Assembly: GCF_025061645.1 (NCBI RefSeq)
Contig: NZ_JANYMP010000005.1
Coordinates: forward strand, 219,050-283,049
DNA length: 64,000 nucleotides
Source: Umezawaea endophytica
GTDB taxonomy: Bacteria > Actinomycetota > Actinomycetes > Mycobacteriales > Pseudonocardiaceae
Reading direction: 5' to 3'
The notes under the pieces were generated by a model. The model was not told the DNA's origin and made no database searches. It was given only the letters and a program-made list of their open reading frames with translations. Both the position numbers and the translations under genes were made by a program. Shown here piece by piece: positions 49,401 to 59,340 of this stretch (positions are counted from its first letter, which is position 1; each line of letters begins with the position of its first letter).

Positions 49401-49633
49401 TGCACCGTCTCGCCGGACCTGCGCTGCCGGAAGCAGGCCCGGAGCGGGGCGTGCCGGGCCAGCAGCGCCTCCCACGCCGCGCGCAGCCCGTCCGCGTCCA
49501 CCGGCCCGTCCAGGTCCAGGATCCAGTGGCCGACGTAGACGTCGTGCCCCTCGCCGTCGTACACCGCGTGGAAGAGCAACCCCGCTTGCAGTGGCGACAG
49601 CGGCCAGATATCCTCGATCCGCGACTGAGCCAT
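37448..49633 (-). CDS. NRPS modules 4-6: C-A(Hpg)-T-E-C-A(Hpg)-T-E-C-A(Bht)-T
   Basis: 4061-residue NRPS with three modules. Condensation motifs are HHTIVDG (about 143), HHVVLDG (about 1640) and HHIAADG (about 3143). E domains after modules 4 and 5 have [10 protein letters not shown] and [10 protein letters not shown]. Carrier serines lie in FFELGGDSI at about 980, 2470 and 3985. Pockets read by eye: A4 D-I-F-H-L-G-L-L-C (Hpg), A5 D-A-V-H-L-G-L-L-C (Hpg-like), A6 D-A-S-T-L-G-A-I-C (beta-hydroxytyrosine). This gives D-Hpg4, D-Hpg5, L-Bht6. I start at ATG 49633, with GGGAG 6 nt upstream; a TTG at 49636 is alternative. It is the same split as the teicoplanin/ristocetin third NRPS. Confidence 0.95.
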   Translation of the reverse strand: MAQSRIEDIWPLSPLQAGLLFHAVYDGEGHDVYVGHWILDLDGPVDADGLRAAWEALLARHAPLRACFRQRRSGETVQIIPRQVRLPWRVVDLSHLDDPDDAVRELAEEDRTTRFDLAQAPLLRLTLIRLGDDAHRLVLTCHHTIVDGWSLPLMVDELSKLYAGGGGLPEVTSYRDYLAWLDRQDKARSLSTWAAELRGVDEPTLVAPADPGRAASVPESVEVELPEDLTRSLNELARGHGLTLNTVVQGAWALVLAQLARRTDVVFGAVVSARPPDLPGVEGMVGLFLNTVPVRVPLHGSTPVLDLLTELQKRQSALIPDQYVGLADIQQEVGPGAVFDTLIVFEGFHHGPGEPGSARPFGIRINQGRVAAHYPLTLVAVPRESMLFKLDYLPDHFDEDTARGVLGRFGEVLRLLTVAGGTTVAQVEVTTAAERALVVDDWGASPTAAPGLLAPDLFGRQVERRPDAVALVDGDRAMSYGELAEHAERLAGHLSGHGVRPGDRVAVVMDRSPDLIATLLAVWRAGAAFVPVDPAYPVDRVKFMLADAEPAAVVCAKAWRDAVLDGGLDPIVIDDQETRRAVAECARLSVGARADDLAYVMYTSGSTGTPKGVAVSHGNVAALVGEPGWGVGPDDAVLMHASHAFDISLFEMWVPLLFGARVVLAGSGAVDGAALAGYVAAGVTAAHLTAGAFRVLAEESPESVAGLREVLTGGDAVPLAAVERVRRTCPDVRVRHLYGPTEATLCATWWLLEPGDATGSVLPIGRPLAGRRAYVLDAFLRPVPAGVAGELYVAGAGVARGYLGRSALTAERFVADPFAPGERMYRTGDLARWTDGGALAFAGRADDQVKIRGYRVEPGEVEVVLGGLPGVGQAVVTPRGEHLIGYVVAEAGHHVDPARLRELLAEALPEFMVPSVVLVLDELPLTVNGKVDRRALPEPDFAAKAVGREPATEAERVLCGVFAEVLGLDRVGADDSFFELGGDSISSMQVAARARREGLALTPRQVFEHRSPGRLAALADQARPARRSTVDTGVGEIPWTPVMRAIGDEAVRPGFAQARVVVTPADLDPDALVRALRAVLDAHDLLRARVEPDGRLIVAERGAVDAAGLVTRVAAGTADLDEFAHQQVRTAAAGLDPAAGTVVRAVWVDAGPDERGRLALVAHHLSVDAVSWGILLPDLRAAYDEVLAGGTPVLEPVTTSYRQWARRLTEQAFSAGAVAEIDHWVAVLDGPNPSFDQRAGQSHSWSATLSGPAARGLVAHLPGAFHCGLQEVLLAGLAGALARGSGADAGVLVDVEGHGRHAADGEDLLRTVGWFTSVHPVRLDVSGVDLTAGTAAAGHLLKTVKEQVRAVPGDGLGYGLLRHLNPDTGARLAALPSARIGFNYLGRAGLAVDDTPWQQAVGGPVGSDPDAVLPHAVEIGAEVRDTEDGPRLVLVIDSRDVDPAAVERLGEAWLEVLTGLAALADDPGAGGHTPSDFDLVDLTGRDVAELTAAVPGLADVWPLSPLQEGMLFERAFDEGGVDVYQSQRILDLDGPLDARRLHAAWDRVVARHDSLRASFHQLGSGRTVQVVASGAHVPWRVEDLAHLDGAEADAEVERLLADDQAERFDVTRAPLLRLLLIRLGADRHRLVLTSHHVVLDGWSTPLILGEVSTAYAGGRGPSTAPSYKDYLAWLGRQDGEATRSAWRSALAGSDEPTVVDADAGKTMVMPDNHSEPLSREATRALTDFARGHGLTLSTILQAAWALVLARLAGRTDVVFGTVVSGRPADVPDVERVVGMFINTVPVRVRLDGGQPVLELLQDLQGRQLELAEHQHVGLSEIQKAAGTGSVFDTIVMIENYPHTAAGLGDDGGVAISSVVTRTGTSYPLTMNVSPGDRLRITVSYRPDRIDREMAAEVARQVVLVVEQVVAAPSLPVGRLAVTSGPARASVVEHWNSTGEAHGGPSVVELFRRRAAASPDAVAVVDGDRALSYAALDRESDRLAGHLAAVGVRRGDRVGVVLERGADLIVALLAVWKAGAAQVPVNVDYPAERIGRMLADAGASVAVCADATRGAVPDGVEPVVVVGGPSFEAPAVTVGAHDVAYVMYTSGSTGVPKGVAVPHGSVAALAGDPGWSQGPGDRVLLHASHAFDASLVEIWVPLVSGASVVVAAPGAVDAQRLREAVDGGVTTVHLTAGTFRVIAEESPESFSGLREILTGGDAVPLASVERLRRACPEVRVRELYGPTEITLCATWHVIEPSAETGDTLPIGRPLAGRRVYVLDAFLQPVAPNVTGELYIAGAGLAHGYLGDGAPTSERFVANPFASGERMYRTGDLARWTDDGELLFAGRADSQVKIRGYRVEPGEVEAALVGVPQVAQAVVVAREDRPGEKRLIAYVTAEGEPGLRPEAVREHLVARLPEFMVPAVVVVLAVFPLTINGKIDRAALPAPEFTGRPAGREPRTETERVLCDLFAEILGLDRVGADDSFFELGGDSILSMRLAARARREDFVFGAKQVFEQKTPAGIAAVAERGGPTRVDLADGVGEVPWTPVVRALLERDPRAMTRGTLAQWVVAGAPDDLAVDVLAAGFGAVVDVHDLLRARIVETGGEEPRLVVADRGTVDAAELVDRVEAGADDLDEVADRCARDAAARLDPAEGVMIRVVWVDAGPGRVGRLVVVAHHLLVDVVSWRILLPDLQVACEAVAAGREPALDPVDVPFRRWARTLVDQATARTAELAAWTEVLDGARSRLGELDPERDTVATAGRGSWTLPRDRTGVLVEKATSAFHCGVHEVLLATLAGAVARWRGGTAVVVDVEGHGRRPLDDLDLSRTVGWFTDIHPLRLDVSGIDTAEVVAGGAAAGRLLMGVKEDVRTVPDGGLGYGVLRHLNPETGKALAALPKAEIGFNYLGRFSARSEGDARPWQLLGTIGGAAEQDTALRHLVEIDVAVLDAADGPELSLTLTWAERVLDEAGAESLATAWLDVLTGLAAHVGEAGAGGYTPSDFPLIPLTRGDVEEVEAAVPGLVDLWPLSPLQEGLLFHAADERGPDVYAGMRKLAFDGPLDVARFRASWQVLLDRHPALRASFHQLGSGTAVQAITRAAAPTWRETDLSHLPEAEAVAEFDRIAAEEHAERFDLTKAPQLRLHLVRVDERRHLLAFTSHHIAADGWSLPLIIVDVLTAYEAGGHGRTLPAATSYRDYLAWIGRQDKTAAREAWRAELAGLEEATHVVPPDSIITPLEPERVGFELDDELSRRLVEFTRRHGVTANTLFQGVWALHLARLTGREDVVFGAAVAGRPPEIPGVESAVGLFMNMLPVRARLTGAEPFVDMLADLQRRQIALMSHQHIGLPEINQVAGPGAAFDTIVVFENYPPPPPMTEGPDALVMRPAGIPNDTGHYPVSMRASVAGTVHGEFIYRPDVVDRTEAGEMLAAILRALEQVVAEPRTPVGRVGLIGPAQRRLVVDEWNRTDVPLVVESVPVLLRRQVAQSPDAVAVEDAARTLSFGGLLDEVEALARLLVGLGVRRETRVGVVVGRSVELAVTLLGVSVAGGTFVPVDPDYPAERIELMLASSEPEVLVCTAATRAVVPERFTGTVLVLDELPDADPTVELPSVAPRDAAYVIYTSGSTGVPKGVVVTHSGLGNLARAHIARMGVTSSSRVLQLSAIGFDAIVSELYMALFAGGTLVLPDAASMPPRVTLGDALRRWGITHLTVSPSVLAVEDDLPDTLRTVLTGGEVLPPALVDRWSPGRRMINAYGPTETTICSTMSLPLSPGHEVVPLGGPIDNVRHYVLDAFLQPVPPGVPGELYITGVGLARGYLGRPGLTAERFVASPFAPGERMYRSGDRFRWTREGQLVFVGRVDAQVKVRGYRVEPAEIEAVLAEHPWAAQVAVGVRRDGPGDKQLVAYVVPSADAPAEGGALASALRDLAAERLPEYMMPAAFVPLEQMPLTPNGKLDHRALQAPDFAGMTSKRDPRTAMEAALCELFADVLGLDRVGADDSFFELGGDSITSMQLSARARRKGLELTPWQVFDEKTPERLAVIVQEIPAEGGTAVVPEQPDGTLVALSADQMDQLEAGLAGE

Positions 49634-49649
49634 CAATATCTCCCTTTGA

Positions 49650-49739
49650 TCAGCGAAGGGCTAGAAGTTCGTCGTCAGACTCAGCCTTGAATTCCTCGGT
49701 CTCATCCCGGACCGAGTCGAAGCGGCCGAAGTCGATCAC
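49650..49739 (-). CDS. Mini-ORF, 29 residues, acidic, docking-tail-like
   Basis: GTG-initiated ORF with GGGGGA 6 nt upstream. The product begins [17 protein letters not shown] and ends [12 protein letters not shown]. Its stop overlaps the ribosome-binding site region of the module 4-6 gene, so it could be translationally coupled to it. The first half uses strongly GC-rich third positions like a real gene; the 3' end is relaxed. The acidic C-terminus (SDDELLAL) resembles C-terminal docking/COM tails of NRPS and PKS proteins. It could be a leader peptide, a detached docking peptide or a decayed fragment. Confidence 0.4.
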   Translation of the reverse strand: MIDFGRFDSVRDETEEFKAESDDELLALR

Positions 49740-49839
49740 GGTATGTCCCCCGCGGAAGAATCTTCCGCCGACGGGCCTGCCCGAACAACATGTCCAATAC
49801 CCCGACCGCACGCACACCGCGGGACCCTCTTGTCGGGTC

Positions 49840-49894
49840 CGTGACGAATACCGAATTCGGTGGACGTCGTCCTCGAATTCAGGTATTCGTCACG
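49840..49894 (-). repeat. Large inverted repeat downstream of the module 3 NRPS gene
   Basis: GTGACGAATACC (49841-49852) pairs with GGTATTCGTCAC (49882-49893), extended by one outer C-G pair. After one bulged A, GAATTC (49853-49858) pairs with GAATTC (49875-49880). The loop is 16 nt. About 19 bp in all; it may act as a terminator or attenuator, or protect the 3' end of the upstream message. Confidence 0.7.
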
Positions 49895-49937
49895 AACCGC
49901 GACCGTGAACCACGAAATCATTCGGTGACCGAGCGGA

Positions 49938-52900
49938 TCACCCGGCGTCGAACTCGTCCTCGAATTCGTCGATCTCGTCCTGGCCGAGGTCGAGCAGGGC
50001 GACACCGGTCGCCGCGGACTCCCCCGCGGCGGCACCGTTCGCCCCCCGTTCGACGACCAGCGCGATCCCCGCGGGCGTCCGGTGCTCGAACACCTCCCGC
50101 GCGCCGAAGGCGATGCCGTCGCGGTGGGCCCGCGCCGCCAGTTGCATCGACAGCAGCGAGTCGCCACCCAGTTGGAAGAAGCTGTCGTCCGCGCCGACCC
50201 GCTCCAGGCCGAGCACCTCGGCGAACAGCGCGCACAACGCCTGCTCGACCTCCGTGACGGGCTCCCGGCCCGACACGAGCCCCCCGAAGTCGGGGTCCGG
50301 CAGCGCCGCCCGGTCGATCTTCCCGTTCGGCGTCACCGGCAGGGCGTGCAGCACCACCACCGCCGCGGGCACCAGGTACTCCGGCAGCACCGCCGCGACC
50401 TGCTCGCGCAGCCGGGCCGGATCGAGGTCGGCGTCGGACACCGCGTAGCCGATCAGCCGTCCGTCGCGGACCACCACCACCGCCTGGTCGACGCCCGGCA
50501 GACCGGCCAGCACCGCCTCCAGCTCACCCGGCTCCACCCGGAAGCCGCGGACCTTGACCTGGCTGTCGGCCCGCCCGACGAACACCAGCTCACCGGCACC
50601 GGTCCAGTGCACGACGTCCCCGGTGCGGTACATCCGCTCACCCCGGACGAACGGGTCGGCGACGAACCGCTCCGACGTCAGGGGCGGACGACCCAGGTAG
50701 CCGTGGGAGATCCCGGCGCCCGCCAGGTACAGCTCCCCCGGCACGCCCGGCGGCAGCGGGCGCAGGAAGTCGTCCAGCACGTACAGCCGCCGCTCGGCCA
50801 GCGGCCCGCCGATCGGCAGGACCGGCCCCACGTGCTCGCCGGGCTCGATCATCGACCACGCCACGCACACCGTGTTCTCCGTCGGGCCGTAGATCTGCCC
50901 GACGCGCAGCCTCGGGCACGCCCGCCGCACCCGCTCCACCACCTCGGGCGTCACGACGTCGCCGCCCGTCCACACCTCGCGCAGCCCCGCGAACGACTCC
51001 GGCGACTCCTGCGCCAGCGCCCGGAACTGCCCCGCCATGAACATCGCCGAGGTGACACCGCCCGCCACGTGCGCGGCGAGCCGTTCCGCGTCGACCACGC
51101 CCGGCTCGGCGATCACCAGCCGCGCACCCGACACCAGCGACACCCACACGTCGTACACCGACGCGTCGAAGGTGTGCGGGGCGTGCACCAGCACCGTGTC
51201 GCCGGGTCCGAGGCCCCAGCCCGGATCGCCCACCAGCACCGCGGCGGCCCCGTGCGGGACCAGCACGCCCTTCGGCGTCCCGGTCGACCCGGACGTGTAC
51301 ATCACGTACGCCAGGTCGTCGGCCCCGATCGGGACCCGTGGAGCCACGCCCTCGACCGCCTCGTCGAGGACGATCCGCTCCCGGTCCTCGGGCACGACGT
51401 CCGAGGTCACGGCCGAGCACACGACCGCCGCGACCGCGGAGTCGGCCAGCATGAACGCCACCCGGTCCGCCGGGTAGTCCGGCGAGACCGGCACGAACGC
51501 CGCCCCCGCCCGCCACACCCCGAGCCAGGCCACCAGCACCTCGACCGAGCGCTCCAGCACCACCCCGACGCGGTCGCCGCGCCGCACGCCCCGAGCGGCC
51601 AGCGCTCCCGCGAGCCTGCCCGCCCACTCGTCCAGCTCCGCGTACGACCAGACCCGGTCACCGGCGACCACGGCCGTCGCGTCGGGCCTCGCCTCCACCT
51701 GGCGGCGGAACAGGTCCAACGGGGACGCGGCCGCTTCGCCGGTCCCGCTCCGCCGGTCGACCACCGGACCGCGTTCGACGTCGCCGAAGACGTCCAGGCG
51801 GCCCACCGCCACGCGCGGATCCGCGATCATCCCCTCCAGCACGCGGACGAGCCCGCGGTGGACCTCCCGCGCGAGGACGGGGTCGACCACGTCCGCCTGG
51901 TACTGGAGGTCGGTCCCGAGCCTCTCGCCCGGCATGACCACCAGGCTGATCGCGTACGGCGTCGCCTGGTGGTACTCCCTCAGGGTCAGGCCGAGCCCGC
52001 CGGTGGCGGCCGATCCCGGCGCCGGGTCGGCGTAGTTCTCGAACGCGACGACCGTGTCGAAGTTCGCCCCGCCGAGCTTCTGGATCTCCGGCAGCCCCAG
52101 GTGGTGGTGCGAGATCAGCGCGGACTGCCGCTCCTGCACCTCCGCCAGCACGTCGAGGATCGGCGTCGAGCCGTCCAGCCGCACCCGCACGGGCACGGTG
52201 CCGATGAACAGCCCCACGGTCTGCTCCGCGCCGGGCAGTTCCGCCGGACGGCCCGAGACGACCGCGCCGAACACCACGTCACGGCGGCGCGCCAGCCGGG
52301 CCAGCACCACCGCCCACGCCCCCTGCACCAGCGTGTTCAGCGTCAACCCGTGGCGGCGGGCGAAGTCGACCAGCGCGGAGGTGAACTCCGGCGAGTGGTG
52401 GACCAGCTCCCGCGCGGGCAGCCCCGCGGCCGTCGTCTGCCGTTCGGGCAGGCCGAGCGCCGACCCGTCGGCGCCCGCCAGCTCCGCGCGCCAGGCGGCG
52501 CGCGCGGCCTCCTTGTCCTGCCGGTCCAGCCAGGCCAGGTACGCCCCGTAGGAGCCCGCGGGCCGCAGCCCGGAGGCGACGCCACCGGCCGCGTAGACCC
52601 GGAGGAGGTCGGCCTCGATGATCGCCCGCGACCACCCGTCCATGACCAGGTGGTGGCCCGTCGTCACCAGGCAGTGCCGCTCCGGGCCGAGCCGGACCAG
52701 CGCCAGCCGCAGCAGCGGGGGCCTCGCCAGGTCGAACCTCCTGGCGCGCTCCCCCTCCGCGATCGAGCCGACCTCGGCGAGCGCCTCCGCCTCGGTCAGG
52801 TGGGACAGGTCGAACTCGGCCCACGGGAGCTTGGCCTCGCGGAAGACGAGCTGGACCGGCGCGCCGGACTTCCGCCGGTGGAAGCACGCGCGGAGCGCCG

Positions 52901-53102
52901 CGTGCCGGTCGAGGACGATCTCCCACGACGCCCGGAACCGCTCCGCGTCCAGGGGCCCGTCGACGAACTGCGTCTGCTGGATGACCTGGACGTCGGGAGC
53001 GTCGTCGTCCAACGAGGCGTGGTAGAGCATCCCCTCCTGCATCGGTGACAGCGGCCAGACTTCCGCGAGCGCCGACGCGGAGGGCGTGGTCGAAGAATTC
53101 AC
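49938..53102 (-). CDS. NRPS module 3: C-A-T, unassigned substrate
   Basis: 1054-residue single-module NRPS. C3 (about 1-430) has HHLVMDG near residue 152. A3 (about 455-925) has [11 protein letters not shown] and IYGPTENTVC. T3 has FFQLGGDSLLSMQL near 980. There is no E domain, so residue 3 stays L as in all GPAs. The pocket reads D-A-Y-M-W-G-I-V-C-(K). This differs from Hpg (DxFHLGLLCK) at five positions and from Dpg, Asn and Phe codes I know. The protein ends with an acidic tail, LLDLGQDEIDEFEDEFDAG, probably a docking element. GTG start with GAGGGG 8 nt upstream, inside the end of the preceding gene. Confidence 0.93.
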   Translation of the reverse strand: MNSSTTPSASALAEVWPLSPMQEGMLYHASLDDDAPDVQVIQQTQFVDGPLDAERFRASWEIVLDRHAALRACFHRRKSGAPVQLVFREAKLPWAEFDLSHLTEAEALAEVGSIAEGERARRFDLARPPLLRLALVRLGPERHCLVTTGHHLVMDGWSRAIIEADLLRVYAAGGVASGLRPAGSYGAYLAWLDRQDKEAARAAWRAELAGADGSALGLPERQTTAAGLPARELVHHSPEFTSALVDFARRHGLTLNTLVQGAWAVVLARLARRRDVVFGAVVSGRPAELPGAEQTVGLFIGTVPVRVRLDGSTPILDVLAEVQERQSALISHHHLGLPEIQKLGGANFDTVVAFENYADPAPGSAATGGLGLTLREYHQATPYAISLVVMPGERLGTDLQYQADVVDPVLAREVHRGLVRVLEGMIADPRVAVGRLDVFGDVERGPVVDRRSGTGEAAASPLDLFRRQVEARPDATAVVAGDRVWSYAELDEWAGRLAGALAARGVRRGDRVGVVLERSVEVLVAWLGVWRAGAAFVPVSPDYPADRVAFMLADSAVAAVVCSAVTSDVVPEDRERIVLDEAVEGVAPRVPIGADDLAYVMYTSGSTGTPKGVLVPHGAAAVLVGDPGWGLGPGDTVLVHAPHTFDASVYDVWVSLVSGARLVIAEPGVVDAERLAAHVAGGVTSAMFMAGQFRALAQESPESFAGLREVWTGGDVVTPEVVERVRRACPRLRVGQIYGPTENTVCVAWSMIEPGEHVGPVLPIGGPLAERRLYVLDDFLRPLPPGVPGELYLAGAGISHGYLGRPPLTSERFVADPFVRGERMYRTGDVVHWTGAGELVFVGRADSQVKVRGFRVEPGELEAVLAGLPGVDQAVVVVRDGRLIGYAVSDADLDPARLREQVAAVLPEYLVPAAVVVLHALPVTPNGKIDRAALPDPDFGGLVSGREPVTEVEQALCALFAEVLGLERVGADDSFFQLGGDSLLSMQLAARAHRDGIAFGAREVFEHRTPAGIALVVERGANGAAAGESAATGVALLDLGQDEIDEFEDEFDAG

Positions 53103-53107
53103 GATAA

Positions 53108-56100
53108 CTACCCCTCGCTGAGTTCCACTGCAATCGCCTCGAAGCCCTCGATCTCATCCTGGTCCAGGTCGAGGAGGGAGAAATCGGACGCGGTGTGCCC
53201 GCCCGCGGCGGGATCGTCAGCCTGACGGGCCAGTCCGGACAGCACGTCCACCAATTCCCGGACCAGCTTTTCGACCTCGGCCTCGTCGAACAGGTCTCCC
53301 GACCATTCCACCATGAGCGTCATTTCCGGACCATCAAACAAATCCTGGACGATCGCGTTCACGTCCAGTCCGTGCGGCAGACGCGTCGTCGAATCCATCG
53401 AGCCGCCGATGTCCCCGATCTGCTGCCACGCCCGCGCGCCATTCCGGTCGGCGGCGGGGAACCGGCCCATGTAGTTGAACCCGATCCGCGGGGAAGGCAA
53501 TTCCGCCAGCACCGGCCAGGTCGCGCCGTTGAGGTAGCGCAGCAGCCCGTAGCCGAGCCCGTCGCCGGGCACCGCCCGCGACTGCTCCTTGACCACCTTC
53601 AGCAGCGTCCCGGCCTCCTGGCCGCCCGCCAGCACACCGGCCAGGTCGATCCCGGCCACGTCCAGCCGCACCGGGTGCGTGCTGGTGAACCAGCCCACCG
53701 TCCTGGACAGGTCCATCCCGTCGACGGGGTGGCGGCCGTGGCCCTCGACGTCGACCAGCACCGCGTCCCCACCGCGCCACCGGGCCACCGCTCCCGCCAG
53801 CCCGGCCAGCAGGACCTCGTGCACCCCGCAGTGGAACACCGCCGGAGCCCGCCCGACCAGCACCGCCGTCTCGGCTCCCGGCACCACCCACGACCGCGAC
53901 CGCACGCCACCACCGGCGGCCCGCTCCGGCCGCTCCCCCCGGCCGACGACCGCCTTCCACGCCTCCAGCTCCCCGACCCGCTCGGCGGAGACCGCCCACT
54001 CGGCCAGCAGGCCCGCCCAGCGCCGGAACGACACCCCCACCGGGTCCAGCACCGGGTCCCGTCCCGCGACGACCGCCTCGCACGCCACCCGCAGGTCCGC
54101 CAGCACGATCCGCCAGGACACTCCATCGACCACCAGGTGGTGCGCCGCCACGACCAGCCGCCCCACCCGGTCCGGCCCGGCGTCGACCCACACCGCCCGC
54201 ACCACCACGCCGGTCGCCGGGTCCAGCCCGCTCACGGCGTCGCGCGCCGCGACGGCCGCGGCCTGGTCCACCGAGCCGCCGTCGAGCCCCACGCGCGTCA
54301 CCAACCCGGCCGCGTCGACCGAACCGCGCTCACCCACCACCAGGCGCAGGCCGCTCTCACCGCCGATGGCCCGCGCGCGCAGCACGTCGTGCGTGTCCAC
54401 CACCGCCGCCAACCCGGCGACGAGTGCCTTCTCCGTCAGGTCCGGGGGCGCGCCCACCACCATCCACTGCGCGAAGCCCGGCGCCGCGACACCCTCACCG
54501 AACATCCGCATCACCGGCGTCAGCGCGACGTCACCCACGCCGTCGGCCACGGCGGGGTGATCACGGTGCGGCGCCGGCGTCGCCACCGCCAACTGCGCGA
54601 GCCGCTCGGGGGTCCGGTGCTCGAACACCTGCCGCGGCGTCAGCGAGAGCCCGTCGCGCCGGACGCGGGCGGCCACCTGCATCGACGAGATCGAGTCCCC
54701 GCCCAGCTCGAAGAAGCTGTCCTCCACCCCGACCCGGTCGAGACCGAGCACCTCGGCGAACACGCCGCACAGGATCCGCTCGGCCTCGGTGGCGGGCTCC
54801 CGGCCCGCCGACTTCGAGGAGAAGTCCGGTTCGGGCAGCGCGGCCCGGTCGATCTTCCCGTGCGGCGTGAGCGGCAGGACGTCCAGCGCCATCACCGCCG
54901 CGGGCACCATGTAGAGCGGCAGCTTCGCCGCGAGGTCGTCCCGCAGCGCCCGCGGGTCGACGTCACCCGGCGACACGTACGCGACCAGTCGGCCCTCGCG
55001 GACGGTGACCGTGGCCTGGGTGACCCGCGGGTGGCTCGCCAGCGCGAACTCGACCTCGCGGGGTTCGACCCGGAAGCCGCGGATCTTGACCTGGTCGTCG
55101 GCGCGCCCGGCGGACACCAGCTCGCCCCGGTCGGTCCGGTACGCCAGGTCGCCCGTCCGGTACATCCGCTCACCGGGGACGAACGGGTCGGCGACGAACC
55201 GCTCCGCCGTCAGCGCCGACCGGCCGAGGTAGCCGCGGGCCACCCCGATGCCCGCCAGGTACAGCTCACCGGTGATCCCCTGCGGCAGCGGGCGCAGGAA
55301 CGAGTCCAGCAGGTAGCCGCGGACCCCCGCGACCGGCTTCCCGAACGGGATCACCTCGCCGAACGGCTCCAGCGGCATGCTCATGGTCGCGCAGATCGTG
55401 GTCTCGGTCGGCCCGTAGGCGTTGATCATCCGGCGGGTGGCCGACAGGCGGTCCACCAGTGCGGGCGGGCAGAGTTCCCCCGCCGCCACCACCGTCTGCA
55501 CCCGGTCGGGCAGCACGTCGACCGTGGCGAGCACCGACGGCGGGGCCTTGACGTGCGTGACGTCCCACCGCTCCAGGGTCTCGGACAGCGTCGCCTGCGG
55601 CGGCAGGTCCTGGTCCGGCGGCATCACCAGCGTCGCCCCGGACAGCAGGGCCATCATCACCTCGGACACGATGGTGTCGAAGCCGAGCGCCGCGAACTGG
55701 AGGACCCGCGAGGTCGGCGACACGCCGAACCGGTCGATGTGCGCCAGCGCCAGGTTGCCCAGGCCCGAGTAGGTGACGACGACCCCCTTCGGGGTTCCCG
55801 TCGACCCCGACGTGTAGATCACGTACGCCGCGTCGCGCGAGCCCAGGCGCGGCAGTTCCGCGCCCCGGTCCTCCGGCAGGTCGACCTCGTCGATCACGAC
55901 CAGCCGGTCGGCGAACTCCGCGGGCACGGCGTCCCGCGTCCCGCTCCCGCACACGACCAGCATCGGGTCCGCGCTGCCGAAGATCCACTTCACCCGCTCG
56001 GCCGGGTACGCCGGGTCCACCGGCACGAACACACCGCCCGCCAGCGACACCCCCAGCACCCCGATCAGCCACCACGCGGACCGGCCCACCACCAGGCCGA

Positions 56101-59100
56101 CGGGGCTCTCCCGCTCGACCCCGCGAGCGCGCACCAGTGCCGCGAACCTCACGGCCCGGTCCCACAGCTCCCCGTACGTCAGCTCACCGCCGCCGTCCAC
56201 GACCGCCACGTCGTCCGGCCGCTCCGCCGCCACCCGCCCGATCAGCACGGGCAGCGGCTCGCCCGACAGCAGCGCGGGCTCACCGAGGCTCACCGAGGCG
56301 CTACCCACGCCGGTCCGCCCGACCAGGCGGGCCGGATCGGCGGTCACCGCGTCGAGGGCGGAGACGAACCAGTCCAGGACCGAGTCGGCGACGGCCCGGT
56401 CGACCTGCGCGCACCAGTAGGAGAGCTGGATCCTGAACCGCTCGCCGGGGATCACGCCGATGGTCAGCGGGTAGTGCGTCCCCTCGGTCGTGCCCAGGTA
56501 GGCGAACCGGTCGGCGAAGTCCCGCGGGTAGTTCTCGAACACCAGCAGCGTGTCGAACACCGCGCCCGGACCGGCCGCCTTCTGCACCTCCCGCAGCCCC
56601 AGGTGCTGGTGCGGCATCAGCGCCACCTGCCTGCGCTGGAGGTCGGTGAGCAGGTCGAGGACCGACTGCTCGCCGTCCAGCGGCACCCGGACCGGCACCG
56701 TGTTCATCATCAGCCCCGGCATCGACTCCACGCCCCGCAGCTCCGCGGGCCGGAGGGCGACCGTGGTGCCGAACACCACGTCGTTCCGCCGCACGAGCCG
56801 CGCCAGCACCAGCGCCCACGCGCCCTGCACCACCGTGTTCAGCGTCAGCCCGTGCTCGCGGGCGAAGTCGACCAGCCTGGCGCGCAGCTCCGGCGACAGG
56901 TGGGTGACGCGGTAGTCGTAGTCCGTCCCGGAGTCCGCCTTCGCGATCAGGGCGGGCCCGTCGATGCCAGACAGCTCCGCCCGCCAGGCCGCGCGGGCCG
57001 CGTCCTGGTCCTGCCTGCCGAGCCAGGCCAGGTAGTCGCGGTAGGAGGCTCCGGTGCGGTCCGGGAACCGCCCACCGGCCGCGTACGCCTCGGACACCTC
57101 GTTGAGGATCACCGCCACCGACCAGCCGTCGGTCAGGATGTGGTGGTTGACGACCAGCAGGCGGTGCCGGTCCTCGGCGAGCCGGACCAGCACCAGCCGG
57201 AACAGCGGCGCACGGGCGAGGTCGAACCGCTCCCGCTGCTCCGCCGCGGCCACGGCCTCGACGGCCGCCTCGACGTCGGCGGCGCCCGTCAGGTCCACCT
57301 CGCGCCACGGCAGGGCGACGTGCCCCGCGACGGCCTGCACGGTCTTGCCCGACGCGAGCCGGTGGAAGCTCAGCCGGAGTTCGGCGTGCCGCGCGAAGGC
57401 GGCCTCCCACACGGCCCGCAGCCGGGCCACGTCCAGCGGTCCGGTCAGTTCCACGATCCACTGCGTCTGGTAGATGTCGGGGCCCTGGTCGTCGAGGGTC
57501 GACTGGAAGAGCAGCCCCGCCTGGAGCGGCGCCAGCGGCCAGACCTCCAGCGCTCCGGGGACGGCCGCCGCCAGCTCCGCCTCGTCCTCCGCGCTGAGCG
57601 CGACCAGCGGGCCGTCGACCGGCTCGTCGACCGGGACGGCGCGCGCCACGGCCGCCAACCGCGCGGGGGTCTTCTCCCCGAAGACCTGGGAGGGCGTCAC
57701 CAGCAGCCCCGCCTTGGCCGCGCGGGCGGCGAGGCGCACCGCGAAGATCGAGTCGCCGCCCAGCTCGAAGAAGCCGTCGTCGACACCGGCTCGTGCCACG
57801 CCGAGCACCTCGGCGAACAGACCGCACAGGACGCGCTCCGCGTCGGTGGCGGGTTCGCGGTCCTCGGCGTCCGCGACGAAGCCGGGCACGGGCAGCGCGG
57901 CCCGGTCCACCTTGCCGTTGCCGGTCAGCGGCAGCGCGGCCACCGCGAGCACGACCGCCGGGACCAGGTACTCCGGCAGCACCGCAGCGAGGCGCTCCCG
58001 GAGCCGGTCGGGTTCCGCGTCGGTCACCACGTAGGCGACCAGGCGCCCGTCGACCGCCAGCACCACGGCCTCGTGGACGTCCGGCTGGGTGGTCAGCGCG
58101 GCCTCGACCTCGCCGGGCTCGATCCGGAACCCGCGGATCTTCACCTGGTCGTCGGCACGGCCGGCGAACAGCAGCTCGCCGCCCGAGGTCCACCGGGCGA
58201 GGTCCCCGGTCCGGTACATCCTCCGGCCGGGCGCGAACGGGTCCGCCACGAACCGCTCCGCGGTCGGCCACGCCCGGTCCAGGTAGCCGTCCGCCAGGCC
58301 TGCGCCGGAGAGGTAGAGGTCACCGACGACACCGGGCGCCACCGGCCGCAGCGCCGCGTCGAGCACGTGGGCCCGGCGGCCCGCGAGCGGGCGGCCGATC
58401 GGCAGCACCGGGCCCGGCGCGTCACCGGGTTCGAGCAGGTGCCAGGTCGCGCACAGCGTCGTCTCCGTCGGGCCGTACAGGTGCCGGATCCGCACACGGG
58501 GGCAGGCTTCGCGCACCCGCGCGACCGCGTGCACGGGCACCAGGTCCCCACCGGTCAGCACCTCGTGCAGCCCGGCGAACGACTCCGGCGACTCCTCCGC
58601 CACCGCGCGGAAGTTCCCGGCGGTCAGGTGCGCCCGCGTCACCCCCGCCGCGACCGCTTCCCGCAGGCGCCGGGCGTCCACCGGACCCGGCTCGGCGATC
58701 ACCACGCGGGCGCCCGACACCAGCGGCACCCAGATCTCGAACAGGGACGCGTCGAAGGCGTACGGCGCGTGCATGAGGACCGCGTCACCGGGTTCGACCG
58801 CCCAGCCCGGATCACCCACGAGTTCCGCGACGCTGCGATGCGGGACCGCCACGCCCTTCGGGGTGCCCGTCGAACCGGACGTGTACATCACGTACGCCAG
58901 GTCCCCCGGCCGTGCCGTGACCGCCGAAGCCGCGCGCTCACCGTCGTCCGTGACGACGATCGCCTCGACCCCCTCCGGTACCCGGTCGCGCGTCGCGACC
59001 GAGCACACCATCCGGGACGCCCCCGAGTCCTCCGCCATGAACGCCACCCGCCGCGCCGGGTAGGCCGCGTCCACCGGCACGTACGCCGCACCGGCCCGCC

Positions 59101-59338
59101 ACACGGCGAGCAGCGCCACCAGCAGGTCCGCCGAGCGGTCCAGCACGACCGCGACGCGGTCCCCTCGACCGACGCCCCCGCTGGTCAGCCGCTCGGCCAA
59201 GCGGCGGGCGAGCTCGTCGAGCTCCCGGTACGTCAGGACCCGGTCCCCGTCGACCACGGCCACCGCGCCGGGGGTCAGGTCCACCCGCCTGGCGAACAGG
59301 TCGGGCACCGTCGGCGTGGTCTGCGCTGCGGAATTCAT
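53108..59338 (-). CDS. NRPS modules 1-2: A(Hpg)-T-C-A(Tyr/Bht)-T-E
   Basis: 2076-residue initiating NRPS. A1 (about 1-505) pocket D-A-F-H-L-G-L-L-C is the Hpg code. T1 has [14 protein letters not shown] near 528. C2 has HHILTDG near 733. A2 pocket D-T-S-K-V-A-A-I-C is tyrosine/beta-hydroxytyrosine-like. T2 near 1545 has [15 protein letters not shown]2 (about 1600-2040) has [10 protein letters not shown] and GFNYMGR. Module 1 has no E domain, unlike vancomycin's first module. The C-terminal tail [22 protein letters not shown] resembles the module 3 tail. The frame is open to 59812, but ATG 59338 has GGAGGGTGACG upstream and lies 2 nt from the ABC gene's stop. Confidence 0.95.
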   Translation of the reverse strand: MNSAAQTTPTVPDLFARRVDLTPGAVAVVDGDRVLTYRELDELARRLAERLTSGGVGRGDRVAVVLDRSADLLVALLAVWRAGAAYVPVDAAYPARRVAFMAEDSGASRMVCSVATRDRVPEGVEAIVVTDDGERAASAVTARPGDLAYVMYTSGSTGTPKGVAVPHRSVAELVGDPGWAVEPGDAVLMHAPYAFDASLFEIWVPLVSGARVVIAEPGPVDARRLREAVAAGVTRAHLTAGNFRAVAEESPESFAGLHEVLTGGDLVPVHAVARVREACPRVRIRHLYGPTETTLCATWHLLEPGDAPGPVLPIGRPLAGRRAHVLDAALRPVAPGVVGDLYLSGAGLADGYLDRAWPTAERFVADPFAPGRRMYRTGDLARWTSGGELLFAGRADDQVKIRGFRIEPGEVEAALTTQPDVHEAVVLAVDGRLVAYVVTDAEPDRLRERLAAVLPEYLVPAVVLAVAALPLTGNGKVDRAALPVPGFVADAEDREPATDAERVLCGLFAEVLGVARAGVDDGFFELGGDSIFAVRLAARAAKAGLLVTPSQVFGEKTPARLAAVARAVPVDEPVDGPLVALSAEDEAELAAAVPGALEVWPLAPLQAGLLFQSTLDDQGPDIYQTQWIVELTGPLDVARLRAVWEAAFARHAELRLSFHRLASGKTVQAVAGHVALPWREVDLTGAADVEAAVEAVAAAEQRERFDLARAPLFRLVLVRLAEDRHRLLVVNHHILTDGWSVAVILNEVSEAYAAGGRFPDRTGASYRDYLAWLGRQDQDAARAAWRAELSGIDGPALIAKADSGTDYDYRVTHLSPELRARLVDFAREHGLTLNTVVQGAWALVLARLVRRNDVVFGTTVALRPAELRGVESMPGLMMNTVPVRVPLDGEQSVLDLLTDLQRRQVALMPHQHLGLREVQKAAGPGAVFDTLLVFENYPRDFADRFAYLGTTEGTHYPLTIGVIPGERFRIQLSYWCAQVDRAVADSVLDWFVSALDAVTADPARLVGRTGVGSASVSLGEPALLSGEPLPVLIGRVAAERPDDVAVVDGGGELTYGELWDRAVRFAALVRARGVERESPVGLVVGRSAWWLIGVLGVSLAGGVFVPVDPAYPAERVKWIFGSADPMLVVCGSGTRDAVPAEFADRLVVIDEVDLPEDRGAELPRLGSRDAAYVIYTSGSTGTPKGVVVTYSGLGNLALAHIDRFGVSPTSRVLQFAALGFDTIVSEVMMALLSGATLVMPPDQDLPPQATLSETLERWDVTHVKAPPSVLATVDVLPDRVQTVVAAGELCPPALVDRLSATRRMINAYGPTETTICATMSMPLEPFGEVIPFGKPVAGVRGYLLDSFLRPLPQGITGELYLAGIGVARGYLGRSALTAERFVADPFVPGERMYRTGDLAYRTDRGELVSAGRADDQVKIRGFRVEPREVEFALASHPRVTQATVTVREGRLVAYVSPGDVDPRALRDDLAAKLPLYMVPAAVMALDVLPLTPHGKIDRAALPEPDFSSKSAGREPATEAERILCGVFAEVLGLDRVGVEDSFFELGGDSISSMQVAARVRRDGLSLTPRQVFEHRTPERLAQLAVATPAPHRDHPAVADGVGDVALTPVMRMFGEGVAAPGFAQWMVVGAPPDLTEKALVAGLAAVVDTHDVLRARAIGGESGLRLVVGERGSVDAAGLVTRVGLDGGSVDQAAAVAARDAVSGLDPATGVVVRAVWVDAGPDRVGRLVVAAHHLVVDGVSWRIVLADLRVACEAVVAGRDPVLDPVGVSFRRWAGLLAEWAVSAERVGELEAWKAVVGRGERPERAAGGGVRSRSWVVPGAETAVLVGRAPAVFHCGVHEVLLAGLAGAVARWRGGDAVLVDVEGHGRHPVDGMDLSRTVGWFTSTHPVRLDVAGIDLAGVLAGGQEAGTLLKVVKEQSRAVPGDGLGYGLLRYLNGATWPVLAELPSPRIGFNYMGRFPAADRNGARAWQQIGDIGGSMDSTTRLPHGLDVNAIVQDLFDGPEMTLMVEWSGDLFDEAEVEKLVRELVDVLSGLARQADDPAAGGHTASDFSLLDLDQDEIEGFEAIAVELSEG

Positions 59339-59340
59339 CG

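Larger units (their letters stand above)
49634..49937. other. Structured 304-bp gap between the module 3 and module 4-6 NRPS genes
   Basis: The other NRPS junctions here are 5 and 19 nt, so this gap is exceptional. It is clearly less GC-rich and holds four elements: a large inverted repeat (49840-49894), a GGACCC/GGGTCC hairpin (49822-49840), a GCGGAA/TTCCGC hairpin (about 49752-49768) and a 29-codon ORF with its own ribosome-binding site. A 14-nt stretch of the module 3 gene's 3' end (49954-49967) recurs at 49867-49880, pointing to partial duplication or recombination at the junction. Confidence 0.65.

Noticed and set aside
37475-49690. Very long plus-strand open frames (1926 and 2143 codons) opposite the NRPS genes
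   Set aside because: They are antisense shadows produced by GC-biased codons of the NRPS genes; the translations are His/Arg/Val-rich and show no domain.
53900-54200. Recent gene conversion between the E domains of modules 2 and 5
   Set aside because: Protein blocks around HHLxVDxVSW are very alike, but this is normal for E domains of one assembly line and I could not test nucleotide-level identity by eye.
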